A DNA stretch of 64,000 bases. Origin: DATARH01 sp036489765. Its GTDB lineage: Bacteria; Pseudomonadota; Alphaproteobacteria; ATCC43930; CGMCC-115725. How positions within the stretch are numbered: the stretch's first letter is position 1; the number at the start of each line of letters is the position of its first letter. Positions 42,066-50,329 of this stretch are shown in pieces. The stretch spans positions 22,475 through 86,474 of the forward strand of contig DASXFE010000014.1 of the NCBI GenBank assembly GCA_036489765.1, given 5' to 3'. Below the pieces are notes generated by a model. It was not told the DNA's origin and did no database searches. It saw nothing but the letters and a program-made list of their open reading frames with translations. Position numbers and translations under genes: made by a program.

Positions 42066-43163
42066 ATGCAGATGAACGCCGCCGTGTTTCGCAAGGTGCA
42101 TGAACCGCTGACGGTCGAGGGGGTGGATGTCGACAAGCCGCGGGGGCGCGAGGTGCTCGTGCGCTCGGTGGCGACGGGCGTGTGCCACAGCGATCTGCAT
42201 GTCGTCGACGGGAACGGTCGGTATCCGACCGACAGGCCGACGGTGCTGGGGCACGAAGGCGCCGGCGTGGTCGAGGCGGTCGGCGGCGATGTCACCAGCG
42301 TCCGGGTCGGCGATCATGTTGTCGCTTGCCTCTCGGGCTTTTGTGGGAATTGCCCACAATGCCTGTCGGGCCACCCGAACCTTTGCACCGGCGGGATCGT
42401 GACGCGCAAGGATAGCGACACGCCGCGCCTGTCGCAGAACGGCGGGATGGTTCGCCAGTTCATCGGCATATCGAGCTATGCCGAGAAGATGCTGCTGCAC
42501 GAAAACTCGATCGTGCGGATCGACCCCGATCTGCCGCTCGATCGCGCGTGCCTGATCGGTTGCGGGGTGTTGACGGGAGTGGGGGCGGCGCTGCGCTCGG
42601 CCGGGCTCGAGGCCGGGCAGACCGTTGCCGTGTACGGTTGCGGCGGGGTCGGGCTGTCGATCGTCCAGGGTGCGCGGATCGGCGGAGCGCGCCAGATCAT
42701 CGCGGTGGACCAATTCGAGAGTAAGCGCGAGATGGCGATGCGTGTCGGCGCGACGCATTTCGTCAATTCGGGCGAGGATGATCCCGTAAAGGCGGTGAAG
42801 GCTCTGACCGGCGGGCTCGGCGTCGACCATTCGTTCGAAGCGGTCGGCGTCGCCAAGCTCGTGCGGCAGGCCATCGAGAGCCTGGCGATCCGTGGCACGG
42901 CGACGATCGTCGGGGTGCTGCCGCCCGATGCGACGATCGAGTTCCCGTGGATGGCGATCCGCCCCGAATGCAAGGTGCAGACGAGCCGCATGGGCTCGAA
43001 CCGCTTTCGCAGCGACATCCCGCATTACCTCGAATTCTACAAGCAGGGCCGGCTGGACCTCGACGCGATGGTGACCAAGCAGGGCCGCCTCGACGACATC
43101 AACGAAGCCTTTCGCGCGATGAAGGCGGGCGAGGTGGCGCGCACGGTGCTGAAATTCGATTGA
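42066..43163 (+). CDS. Zinc-dependent alcohol dehydrogenase, class III-like
   Basis: A 365-aa medium-chain dehydrogenase oxidising an alcohol with NAD. Catalytic-zinc ligands: GVCHSDLHVV and LGHEGAGVV, and the cysteine in IGCGVLTGVG. Structural-zinc cysteines: GFCGNCPQCLSGHPNLC. NAD motif: YGCGGVGLSIVQGA. AGGAG precedes the ATG by eight bases, just past the low-GC TIR gene. It likely belonged to one unit with the CoA-transferase before the insertion. The specific alcohol is unknown. Confidence 0.92.
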   Translation: MQMNAAVFRKVHEPLTVEGVDVDKPRGREVLVRSVATGVCHSDLHVVDGNGRYPTDRPTVLGHEGAGVVEAVGGDVTSVRVGDHVVACLSGFCGNCPQCLSGHPNLCTGGIVTRKDSDTPRLSQNGGMVRQFIGISSYAEKMLLHENSIVRIDPDLPLDRACLIGCGVLTGVGAALRSAGLEAGQTVAVYGCGGVGLSIVQGARIGGARQIIAVDQFESKREMAMRVGATHFVNSGEDDPVKAVKALTGGLGVDHSFEAVGVAKLVRQAIESLAIRGTATIVGVLPPDATIEFPWMAIRPECKVQTSRMGSNRFRSDIPHYLEFYKQGRLDLDAMVTKQGRLDDINEAFRAMKAGEVARTVLKFD

Positions 43164-43257
43164 AAGCCAAATCCGCCCGACAAGAATATGTGTCGGTTCA
43201 CAGCGCGATTTATGGGGCGCAACGGGTCTGCTACCCTCATCAGAGGAGGAAACCGGC

Positions 43258-44433
43258 ATGTTGAAAACCACCCGCGACATGGTCATGCCGACGGCGATCA
43301 CCGGATCGTATCCACGGCCGCTTTGGTATGACGTGAGCCTCAACGGGCGGTCGTTCAAATCGGCGATGGGGGATTCGCTGTTCCGCGAGCAGTATCTCGA
43401 CGCGGTCGCGGCGGTAATCAACGCGCAGGAAGCGGCCGGGCTCGACATCGTCACCGACGGCGACGCGCGCTTCGATCTCGCAGTCGGCGGCAAGAGCTGG
43501 TTCTTCTACCCGATCGAGCGGCTCAACGGGATCGAGGGGCACCGCTCGACATCGCAGGGGTGGATGGGCCGGCACGGGTTGCAGCCGGGGCATATCCTCT
43601 GGGAGGTACAGGAGGCGTATCAGCCGAGTATCGTGCGCGACAAGCTCACCCGCGGGCCGCTCGAATACGCGGCGCTCTGGCAGGTGGCGCAGCGGCTCTC
43701 CGACAAGCCCGTCAAGTTCGGCGCGATCTGCGCGCCCGGCATCGCCAGCATGCTGTGGGACGAGCACTACCACGACAATAAGGCCCTCGTGCTCGATCTC
43801 TGCGACATCATGAACGCGGAGTTCAAGGAATTGGCGGCGGCCGGATGCAGCGTCATCCAGGTCGAGGAGCCGCGCCATCATGGGCTTACAACCCGCCACG
43901 ACTGCACCGACCAGGAGCTCGAATTCCAGACCGAGGCGTTCAACCGTCAGCTCAAGGGCGTCGATGCCGAGATCTGGGCGCATACCTGCTGGGGCAACCC
44001 GAACCAGCAGCGCGTGTACTGGGAGGTGCCGAGCTACGAGCGCGCCCTGCCCCACCTGCTCCAGCTCGACGCCGACGTGATCACGTTCGAATGCGCGTCG
44101 TCGGGCGGCAAGGATCTGCACCTTTTCGGGAAGTACAAGACCGACAAGAAGATCGGGATCGGCGTCGTCAACCATTGCAACACGGTCGTCGAGCCACCTG
44201 AGGCCGTCGCCGACCTCATCCGCAAGGCGCTCGAATACATCCCGCCCGAGCAGCTCGTGATCACGACCGATTGCGGGTTCGGCCGCGAAGGGCTGTCGCG
44301 CCGGATCGCCTATTACAAATGCGTCAGCCTTGTCGCCGGCACCAATATCGTGCGCCGCGAGCTGGGCCTCCCGGAAGCGCATATCCGCGCCGCAGACCCG
44401 AGCCTCTATTTCGCCGGCATCGAGCAAAAGTGA
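43258..44433 (+). CDS. MetE C-terminal-domain-like (cobalamin-independent methionine synthase family) protein, copy 1
   Basis: A 391-aa protein resembling only the catalytic C-terminal barrel of MetE. It has ITGSYPRPLWYD at the N-terminus, the GCSVIQVEEPRHH segment, the zinc-ligand HTCWGNPNQQ (His and Cys), FECASSGGKD, and the terminal cysteine in TTDCGFGREGL. Stand-alone members occur in methyl- and alkyl-transfer, including epoxyalkane:coenzyme M transferase. A role in methionine synthesis is not implied because the N-terminal folate-binding half is missing. AGAGGAGG precedes the ATG. Confidence 0.85.
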   Translation: MLKTTRDMVMPTAITGSYPRPLWYDVSLNGRSFKSAMGDSLFREQYLDAVAAVINAQEAAGLDIVTDGDARFDLAVGGKSWFFYPIERLNGIEGHRSTSQGWMGRHGLQPGHILWEVQEAYQPSIVRDKLTRGPLEYAALWQVAQRLSDKPVKFGAICAPGIASMLWDEHYHDNKALVLDLCDIMNAEFKELAAAGCSVIQVEEPRHHGLTTRHDCTDQELEFQTEAFNRQLKGVDAEIWAHTCWGNPNQQRVYWEVPSYERALPHLLQLDADVITFECASSGGKDLHLFGKYKTDKKIGIGVVNHCNTVVEPPEAVADLIRKALEYIPPEQLVITTDCGFGREGLSRRIAYYKCVSLVAGTNIVRRELGLPEAHIRAADPSLYFAGIEQK

Positions 44434-44492
44434 TTTAGCCGCCCCTCCCCGCCCGCGCATAGTGCGCCGGAAACCGTTCGAGGGAGGGGCTC

Positions 44493-44978
44493 ATGCGTGC
44501 GCTTTACGTCGTCGCCCTCGGGTCCGTCGTCGCCGCGTCGGCCTCGGCGCGGGCCGACCTGCTGACCCACAAGGATCTGTCGCTGGCGACCGCGCTCACC
44601 ATCGCGACCACCGCCGAGGACACCTGCAAGGCCAACGGCAACAAGGTCTCCGTCACCGTCGTCGGCCGCGAGGGCGAGATCATCGTACAACTGCGCGGCG
44701 ACGACGCCTCGCCGCACACGATCGAGAACAGCTGGCGCAAGGCCTACACCTCGCGGACCTTCCGCCGGTCTTCGGGCGATTTCGCCAACCGGGTCAAGAG
44801 CGACCCGACCACCGGCGCCGTGTTCCTGTACGGCATCGCCGCGGCGCAAGGCGGGCTGCCGATCAAGGTCGGTGACGACACGATCGGCGGCATCGGCGTC
44901 TCCGGCTCCCCCGGCGGCGACAAGGACGAAGTCTGCGCCAAGGCCGCGCTCGACAAGGTGGCGGATCAGTTGAAGTGA
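44493..44978 (+). CDS. Secreted GlcG/HbpS family heme-binding-like protein
   Basis: A 161-aa periplasmic protein. Signal peptide MRALYVVALGSVVAASASARA, then the GlcG/HbpS domain: LSLATALTIATTAEDTCKAN, a KVSVTVVGREGEIIVQLRGD strand pair, and the KVGDDTIGGIGVSGSPGGDKDE motif. HbpS binds haem or degradation products in actinomycetes; GlcG accompanies glycolate oxidase in E. coli. Secreted versions are found near dioxygenase and dehydrogenase genes. It begins 59 bases after the MetE-like gene. Confidence 0.85.
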   Translation: MRALYVVALGSVVAASASARADLLTHKDLSLATALTIATTAEDTCKANGNKVSVTVVGREGEIIVQLRGDDASPHTIENSWRKAYTSRTFRRSSGDFANRVKSDPTTGAVFLYGIAAAQGGLPIKVGDDTIGGIGVSGSPGGDKDEVCAKAALDKVADQLK

Positions 44979-44999
44979 CAGGCGGGAGCAACTATTGTA

Positions 45000-45287
45000 G
45001 TGAAAACTCCTACTCAATTGCCCCGTCCTGAAATGAGCGAAACAAGGGTCACGGCCGCCGAGGCCAACCGCAACTTTTCGCGGTTGCGGCGTGGCGTTCG
45101 CAAGGGGCACAGCTACCTCGTAACCTCACACGGCGAGCCGGTCGCTCGGCTCGTGCCATCCGACCAGGGCGATGAGCCATTGCGGCGCTTTCGCGCCGCA
45201 GCGCGGCGCGCCCTATTCGAACGTCTGGAGAAGCATCCCGCGATGAATGTCGGTCCCTGGACCCGTGACGAGCTCTACGATTGTTAA
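45000..45287 (+). CDS. Phd/YefM-type antitoxin, partner of a broken PIN toxin
   Basis: A 95-aa protein (84 aa from the internal ATG at 45033). It has the antitoxin core VTAAEANRNFSRLRRGVRKG, then SYLVTSHGEPVARLVPSD. The C-terminal helical tail reaches WTRDELYDC. Of the two starts, the GTG at 45000 has GGGAG about a dozen bases upstream; the internal ATG agrees better with family starts. The toxin gene begins in overlap with its end. The antitoxin looks whole although the toxin is cut short. Confidence 0.75.
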   Translation: MKTPTQLPRPEMSETRVTAAEANRNFSRLRRGVRKGHSYLVTSHGEPVARLVPSDQGDEPLRRFRAAARRALFERLEKHPAMNVGPWTRDELYDC

Positions 45288-45451
45288 AGGTTGCGATCGA
45301 TACGAACATCCTCGCTTACGCCGAAGGGATCGAGGATCCGACGCGACAGGCTGCAGCAAGACGGCTGATCCAATCCCCGGACCCCGAGGCGGTCGCTAAT
45401 CCGTTTTTGCCGGTGCGTCATCCGCTACTGGAGGCCGTTCTCGTCGGATAA
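45281..45451 (+). pseudogene. Truncated PIN-domain toxin (VapC type)
   Basis: From a TTG overlapping the antitoxin end the frame reads KVAIDTNILAYAEGIEDPT, the unmistakable first strand and first catalytic Asp of a PIN ribonuclease. It runs on to about 30 codons of helix, then to unrelated sequence and a stop at 45449. The remaining acidic residues (about 80 codons) are missing from every frame before the next gene at 45514. It is therefore an inactive remnant, too short for most gene calls. Confidence 0.75.
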
Positions 45452-45513
45452 GCGGCATCTTTCTGCCCCACGGTGATCGCGCGCATTCTCACGAAAAATT
45501 GGGGAGGGCCGTC

Positions 45514-46659
45514 ATGAAGATCAGCACCGACCGCATCCTGACGACGCATGTCGGGAGTTTGCCGCGGCCCCCGGCGTTGCGGCCGCTGCTTGTCGCCAAG
45601 GACAAGGGCGAGGCCTACGACAAGGCCGAGCTCGAGCGGCTGACGCGCGAGGCCGTGAACGAGATCGTGCGGCGGCAGGTTTCGGTCGGGGTCGACATCG
45701 TCAATGACGGCGAGATGTCGAAGCCGGGCTATTCGACTTATGTCGCCGACAGGCTCAGCGGCTTTGCAGGGCACGAACCGGCGAAACCGAGGCTCGACAC
45801 CGGGCCCTATCCCAATTTCAACGCCGCCTATGCGCGGATGACCGGCGAGAACGCAGCGCGGCGGGCAGTCTGCGTCGGGCCGATCGCGGTGAAGGATCGC
45901 GAGCCGCTGGCGCAGGACCTCGCCAATCTCAAATCCGCGCTCGCCGGCGCCGATGCGGTCGAGGGGTTCATGACCGCGGCCTCGCCCGGTCTCGTGCCGG
46001 CGTTTCAGAACAACCGGTACTACCCGTCGCACGAAGCCTATGTCGAGGCGATCGCGTCGGCGATGCAGGCGGAATACGAGGCGATCGTCGGGGCCGGGTT
46101 CGTGCTGCAGCTCGACTGCCCCGACCTCGCGATGGCGCATCACACGTCGTTCCAGGATCTGAGCGAGAGCGATTTCCTGAAGCGCGCGGCGTTCCATGTC
46201 GAGACGCTCAACCACGCGACCCGCAACATCGCCCCCGATCGCATGCGCATCCACATCTGCTGGGGCAATTACGAGGGGCCGCACGACCACGACATCGATT
46301 TCCGCAAGGTCGCGCCGATCCTCGTCAAGGCGCGGCCGCAGGCGCTGGTCATCGAGGCCGCGAACCCGCGCCATGCGCATGAATGGGCCGTGTGGCAGGA
46401 AACGAAACTGCCCGACGACAAGGTGCTGATCCCCGGCGTGCTCGACACTTCGACCAACTATGTCGAGCATCCCGAGCTGATCGCCGAGCGGCTCGTCCGC
46501 TTTGCCGGGATCGTCGGACGCGAACGGGTTATCGCCGGCAGCGATTGCGGCTTTGGCACCTTTGCCGGCTACGGCAAGCTCGACCCCGATATCTCGTTCA
46601 AGAAACTGAAGGCCATGGCCGACGGCGCCGAGATCGCGTCGCGGCGCCTCTGGCATTGA
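45514..46659 (+). CDS. MetE C-terminal-domain-like protein, copy 2
   Basis: A 381-aa barrel of the cobalamin-independent methionine synthase II family. It has ILTTHVGSLPRPPAL, the VDIVNDGEMSKPGYSTY segment, VLQLDCPDLAM, the zinc-ligand HICWGNYEGPHDHD, and the closing SDCGFGTFAGYG. This branch differs from the copy at 43258 and is more like epoxyalkane:coenzyme M transferase-type proteins. A GGGGAGGG ribosome site precedes the ATG. Its promoter may lie over the toxin remnant. Confidence 0.87.
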   Translation: MKISTDRILTTHVGSLPRPPALRPLLVAKDKGEAYDKAELERLTREAVNEIVRRQVSVGVDIVNDGEMSKPGYSTYVADRLSGFAGHEPAKPRLDTGPYPNFNAAYARMTGENAARRAVCVGPIAVKDREPLAQDLANLKSALAGADAVEGFMTAASPGLVPAFQNNRYYPSHEAYVEAIASAMQAEYEAIVGAGFVLQLDCPDLAMAHHTSFQDLSESDFLKRAAFHVETLNHATRNIAPDRMRIHICWGNYEGPHDHDIDFRKVAPILVKARPQALVIEAANPRHAHEWAVWQETKLPDDKVLIPGVLDTSTNYVEHPELIAERLVRFAGIVGRERVIAGSDCGFGTFAGYGKLDPDISFKKLKAMADGAEIASRRLWH

Positions 46660-46669
46660 CACGGAGTGG

Positions 46670-46754
46670 CATTGCGAGGAGCTGAGCGACGCGGCAATTT
46701 CGACGAGTCGAGGCTCCTGCGGCCCGGGATTGCGTCGCTGCGCTCGCAATGACG
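46670..46754. repeat. Palindromic repeat, family B copy 2
   Basis: An 85-bp unit, ATTGCGAGGAGC at the left and GCGCTCGCAATGACG at the right, related to the copy at 38422-38507 in the opposite orientation. It fills the gap between the MetE-like and VOC genes. Confidence 0.75.
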
Positions 46755-46776
46755 ACCCTTTAGGAGGCTTCCTACG

Positions 46777-47994
46777 ATGTCCAGCAACGGCCGGCGCTAC
46801 AATGTCGGCGGCGTGATGCTCGACCGGCCGTTCAAGATCAGGCGGCTCGGGCATTTCGGGTTCAATGTGGATCGGATGGAGGCTTGCCGCGAGTTTTACG
46901 GCGACCTGCTCGGCTTCACCCAGTCCGACCGCGCCGATTTCTCGCGGGCTCCGTGGTACCCGAAAGACCTCGGCCATGGGGCTGACGGGTATTTCATGCG
47001 CTACGGCACCGACCACCACGCGATGGTGCTGTTCTCGAAACAGGTCATGGACCACCGCTCCGACCGGAAGTTCGAGCCCGGCGTCACGATCAACCAGATC
47101 ACCTGGCAATGCGGCAGCCTCAAAGAGATCGTCAACGCGCACTCCTACTTCGAGGAGCACCAGGTCAAGATCCAGCGCGTCGGCCGCGACATGCCGGGCA
47201 GCAACTGGCACACCTATGTCTACGACCCAGACGGCCACACAACCGAGCTCTATTACGGCATCGAACAGATCGGCTGGAACCAACGCTCGAAGCCGCGCGA
47301 CATGTACTATCGCGGTTTCGGCCAGAAGCCCGACCTGCCGCAGATGTCCGAGGCCGCCGAACTCGACGAGGCCGGAGACAAAGGGATCGACGTGTACTCG
47401 GGGCATCTGCCGACGCGCACCTTCGCCGAGACGTACGACGTCGACGGCGTGCTGCTGCCGCGGCCGTTCAAGATCACCAAGATCGGGCCGGTGCGGCTGT
47501 TCGTGAATGATGTCGATAAGGCGGCGGCGTTCTACACGCGGCATCTCGGATTCACGATCAGCGAAGAGACGGCTTATCGCGGCGCCCGCTGCGTCTTCCT
47601 GCGCTGCGGCGCCGAGCATCACAGCGTCGCGCTTTACCCGAAAGAGCTCCGCGCGATGCTCGGGCTCAGCGAGCACACGAGCTGCCTGTCGTTCGGGATC
47701 GAGGTCGCGAATTACGCGCAACTGCGGGCAGCAGTCGGTTTCCTCAAATCGCGTGGCGTACGGTTTGTCGCTTCGATCCCCCCCGAGCTTTACCCGGGCA
47801 CCGACTATTCCGCCTTCGCGCTCGATCCGGACGGCCACTGCATCCAGCTCTACTATTACATGGAGCAGGTCGGCTGGGATGGGCGGGTGCGGAAGCCGAC
47901 CGCGCGGCGACAGGTGTCGTCGATCTGGCCGGAAGCGCTCGAACCCCTATCCGACACCTATGTGGATCAGGTATTTCAAGGGCCATTCGGCTAA
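46777..47994 (+). CDS. Two-domain VOC family ring-cleavage dioxygenase-like protein
   Basis: A 405-aa protein with two duplicated VOC modules. In the N-terminal module the iron ligands look complete: H26 (RLGHFGFNV), H80/H81 (GTDHHAMVL) and E157 (HTTELYYG). In the C-terminal module the first His position holds P238 (KIGPVRLFV) and the Glu position is Q357 (HCIQLYYY). Classical two-domain extradiol dioxygenases keep the metal in the C-terminal module, so the arrangement is reversed. AGGAGG precedes the ATG. Likely substrate: a catechol-type ring, but this is inferred from the family. Confidence 0.85.
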   Translation: MSSNGRRYNVGGVMLDRPFKIRRLGHFGFNVDRMEACREFYGDLLGFTQSDRADFSRAPWYPKDLGHGADGYFMRYGTDHHAMVLFSKQVMDHRSDRKFEPGVTINQITWQCGSLKEIVNAHSYFEEHQVKIQRVGRDMPGSNWHTYVYDPDGHTTELYYGIEQIGWNQRSKPRDMYYRGFGQKPDLPQMSEAAELDEAGDKGIDVYSGHLPTRTFAETYDVDGVLLPRPFKITKIGPVRLFVNDVDKAAAFYTRHLGFTISEETAYRGARCVFLRCGAEHHSVALYPKELRAMLGLSEHTSCLSFGIEVANYAQLRAAVGFLKSRGVRFVASIPPELYPGTDYSAFALDPDGHCIQLYYYMEQVGWDGRVRKPTARRQVSSIWPEALEPLSDTYVDQVFQGPFG

Positions 47995-48004
47995 GGAGGA
48001 TATG

Positions 48005-48274
48005 ATGGACCGCGCCGCATTCGAACAATCGCTGAAGGCCGACGGGTACGAACCCGTCGAGCGCCAAATGGATGCGAACAAATTCAACGCCGAGCACGCA
48101 CACGAATTCGACGCGCGCGTGATGGTTCTCGACGGCGAGATGACGATCACCCGGCCAACCGGCGCGCAGACCTTCCGCCCCGGCGACGTCTGCGAGATCG
48201 CCGCCGGCACGCCGCATACCGAGCAATGCGGGCCCAGCGGGGCGAGTTACCTGGCGGGACGCCGGTTCAAATAA
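48005..48274 (+). CDS. Small cupin-domain protein
   Basis: An 89-aa single cupin. Motif 1 is compressed around NAEHAHEFDARVMVLDGEM, and motif 2 is RPGDVCEIAAGTPHTEQCG with the final His. AAGGAGG lies only four bases before the chosen ATG; a preceding ATG (48002) is too close to it. It starts about ten bases after the VOC gene and is probably co-transcribed. Small cupins of this kind often bind metals or act as accessory proteins near dioxygenases. Confidence 0.78.
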   Translation: MDRAAFEQSLKADGYEPVERQMDANKFNAEHAHEFDARVMVLDGEMTITRPTGAQTFRPGDVCEIAAGTPHTEQCGPSGASYLAGRRFK

Positions 48275-48283
48275 GTTTTGTAT

Positions 48284-48310
48284 CCCCTCGCCCGCATTGC
48301 CGAAGAGGGG
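48284..48310. terminator. Decayed copy of the 8805-8837 terminator
   Basis: CCCCTCGCCCGCATTGC is identical to the terminator at 8805, but the second arm has changed to CGAAGAGGGG, leaving about a 6-bp stem. It lies between the convergent cupin and LeuD-like genes. Confidence 0.4.
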
Positions 48311-48314
48311 TCAT

Positions 48315-48821
48315 TCACCGCGGCGCAATCAGCCCTTCCCGCTCCAGATGCGGGTAGAGCCCGCCGCCGAGCGTCATGTCGAGAAGCATCTGCGGCACCG
48401 GCAGGGCCTTCAGGACCGCGCCGGTCTCGCGGTTGCGCACGGTGAAATCCTCGAGGGTGATCTCGGCGGTCTGGCCTTCGGTGAAGGCGGCGCGGACGCC
48501 GGGACATTCGAGCGCGAGAAGGCCGAAATTGACCGCATTCCTGAAGAAGAGGCCGTTGATCGAGTCGGCGATCAGGGCGCGGATGCCGCAGTTGCGGAGG
48601 GATCGCGCTGCCGGGCGGCTCGACCCCATCCCGTAATTGAGGCCGCCGACGATCATATCCCCGACCTGCACCTGATCGACCCAACCCGGCCGGTTGGCGG
48701 AAAAGACGGCACGGCGTTGGTCCGCCTCACTCGCGAGCAAAAGCGGGCCGGGCAGCATCAGGTCGGTGTTGATGTTGTCGCCGAACGTCCAGGTGCGCCC
48801 GGCCAGCATGTTCCCGGTCAT
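48315..48821 (-). CDS. LeuD-like small subunit of an aconitase-family dehydratase
   Basis: A 168-aa swivel domain of a two-subunit hydro-lyase. The opening WTFGDNINTDLMLPG and NYGMGSSRPAARSLRNCG correspond to the GDxxxTD and GSSRE-type substrate loops, with Pro replacing the usual Glu after GSSR. GGAGG lies seven bases before the ATG. It is 13 bases from the end of the large-subunit gene. Relatives include isopropylmalate, homoaconitate, citraconate/methylmalate and 2,3-dimethylmalate dehydratases. Confidence 0.85.
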   Translation of the reverse strand: MTGNMLAGRTWTFGDNINTDLMLPGPLLLASEADQRRAVFSANRPGWVDQVQVGDMIVGGLNYGMGSSRPAARSLRNCGIRALIADSINGLFFRNAVNFGLLALECPGVRAAFTEGQTAEITLEDFTVRNRETGAVLKALPVPQMLLDMTLGGGLYPHLEREGLIAPR

Positions 48822-48834
48822 GCCCATTCCTCCG

Positions 48835-50094
48835 TCAAACGCCTGCCGCCAGTTCGCCGGCATCGACGATGTGACCCGCGACCGCCGAGGCCGCGACGGT
48901 AGCCGGCGACGCCATGAAGATGCGGGCGCTGGGGTCGCCCATGCGACCCTTGAAGTTGCGGGTGCTGGCGGTGATGCAGGTCTCGCCCGGCCCGACGACG
49001 CCCATATGCCCGCCGAAACAGGCGCCGCAGGTCGCGGAGGTCACGACCGCCCCGGCCTCGACCAGCGTCTCCACATACCCGGCCTTGAGCGCGGCGGTAT
49101 AAGTCGCCTGGGTTGCCGGCGTCACGATCAGGCGGACGCCGGGTGCCACCCGATGCCCCTTGATCACCCGCGCGGCCTCGGCGAGGTCGGACAACGTGCC
49201 GTTGGCGCAGGAGCCGATAAAGGCCTGGTCGATCCGTTCATGCGCCACCTCGGCGACGGGGACCGAATTGCGGATGACCGCATCGGGCAGGGCAACGAGC
49301 GGGGTCATCGCGGCGAGGTCGATCGCGCGGCGCTCGGCATAGACCGCGTCAGGATCGGGAGCCACCGGGGTGAACGGCGCCGGGTTGCGCGCCTCGACGT
49401 AGTCGACGAGGAGGTCATCGCACTCGAAGGTCGCGAATTCGGCCGACAGCTCGGCGCCCATCGCGGCGATCGTGCGGCGAGCGTCGATCGGCAGGCTCGC
49501 CAGGCCCACCCCACCGAACTCGACATTCTGGTTGGTGTGATGGCCGTAGGTGCCGGCGAGATGCAGGAACAGATCCTTCGCCGACACGCCGGGGCGGAGC
49601 GCGCCATGAAGATCGTAGCGGATGGTTTCGCCGACCCGGTACCAAGTCTTGCCGGTGGTCAGCGCGGCGATCAGATCGGGGTTGCCGATGCCGCGCGCCG
49701 CGCAGTTGAAGGCCCCCGACGCGCAGGTATGCGAGTCGCTGCACACAAGCACCGTGCCCGGCAACGCATACGCGCGGTCGGCGACGATCGCGTGGCTGAT
49801 CCCCTGCTCGGCCCCGACATCGTGCAGCCGCTTGATGCCGAACCGCCGCGCGAACCCGCGGCCATAGGCATGCCCCTCGGCCGAATCCTTGTCCGGCGCC
49901 GGCACCATATGGTCAAAGGCGATGACCACCTTGTCGGGGTCATGCAGCTTCAGGATCTCGCGCCGCTGATGCTTGTGAAAGCTCATGTCGAGCATCACCG
50001 CGCAATCGACCTCGACCACGACGAGATCGCCGGCCCTGACCTGCGTCTGGCCGCTCGCGCGGGCGAAGATCTTCTCGACGATGGTCATGCCCAT
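48835..50094 (-). CDS. LeuC-like large subunit of an aconitase-family dehydratase
   Basis: A 419-aa large subunit of the archaeal/LeuC2-type length. Cluster-binding cysteines are in FIGSCANGTLSDL and TCGACFGGHMG; LVCSDSHTCASGAFN and GTYGHHTNQNVEFGG are also conserved. With the small subunit it would dehydrate or isomerise a branched hydroxy-dicarboxylic acid. A 235-base gap with no gene separates it from the CaiB-type gene upstream on the same strand; that gap probably holds its promoter. Confidence 0.9.
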   Translation of the reverse strand: MGMTIVEKIFARASGQTQVRAGDLVVVEVDCAVMLDMSFHKHQRREILKLHDPDKVVIAFDHMVPAPDKDSAEGHAYGRGFARRFGIKRLHDVGAEQGISHAIVADRAYALPGTVLVCSDSHTCASGAFNCAARGIGNPDLIAALTTGKTWYRVGETIRYDLHGALRPGVSAKDLFLHLAGTYGHHTNQNVEFGGVGLASLPIDARRTIAAMGAELSAEFATFECDDLLVDYVEARNPAPFTPVAPDPDAVYAERRAIDLAAMTPLVALPDAVIRNSVPVAEVAHERIDQAFIGSCANGTLSDLAEAARVIKGHRVAPGVRLIVTPATQATYTAALKAGYVETLVEAGAVVTSATCGACFGGHMGVVGPGETCITASTRNFKGRMGDPSARIFMASPATVAASAVAGHIVDAGELAAGV

Positions 50095-50329
50095 GAGCGA
50101 TCCTCTCTATCCCGCGCCCGAGCCAATCGGTAAAGGTCGGACGCGCACCCGATCGTTTCAATTACCGCGATACACCGGAACCCAGGTCGCGTTCGAGTGG
50201 CAAGAGATTGCGTAACAACATATCTGCCTGATCCACCGGACGGCCGCGAACTTAAAAACGCCGCCCATTTTTTCGGGCTCGATCGTGATGCGGGTGCATT
50301 TCATCTCGTATGCCCTTGTCCGCCGCCGA

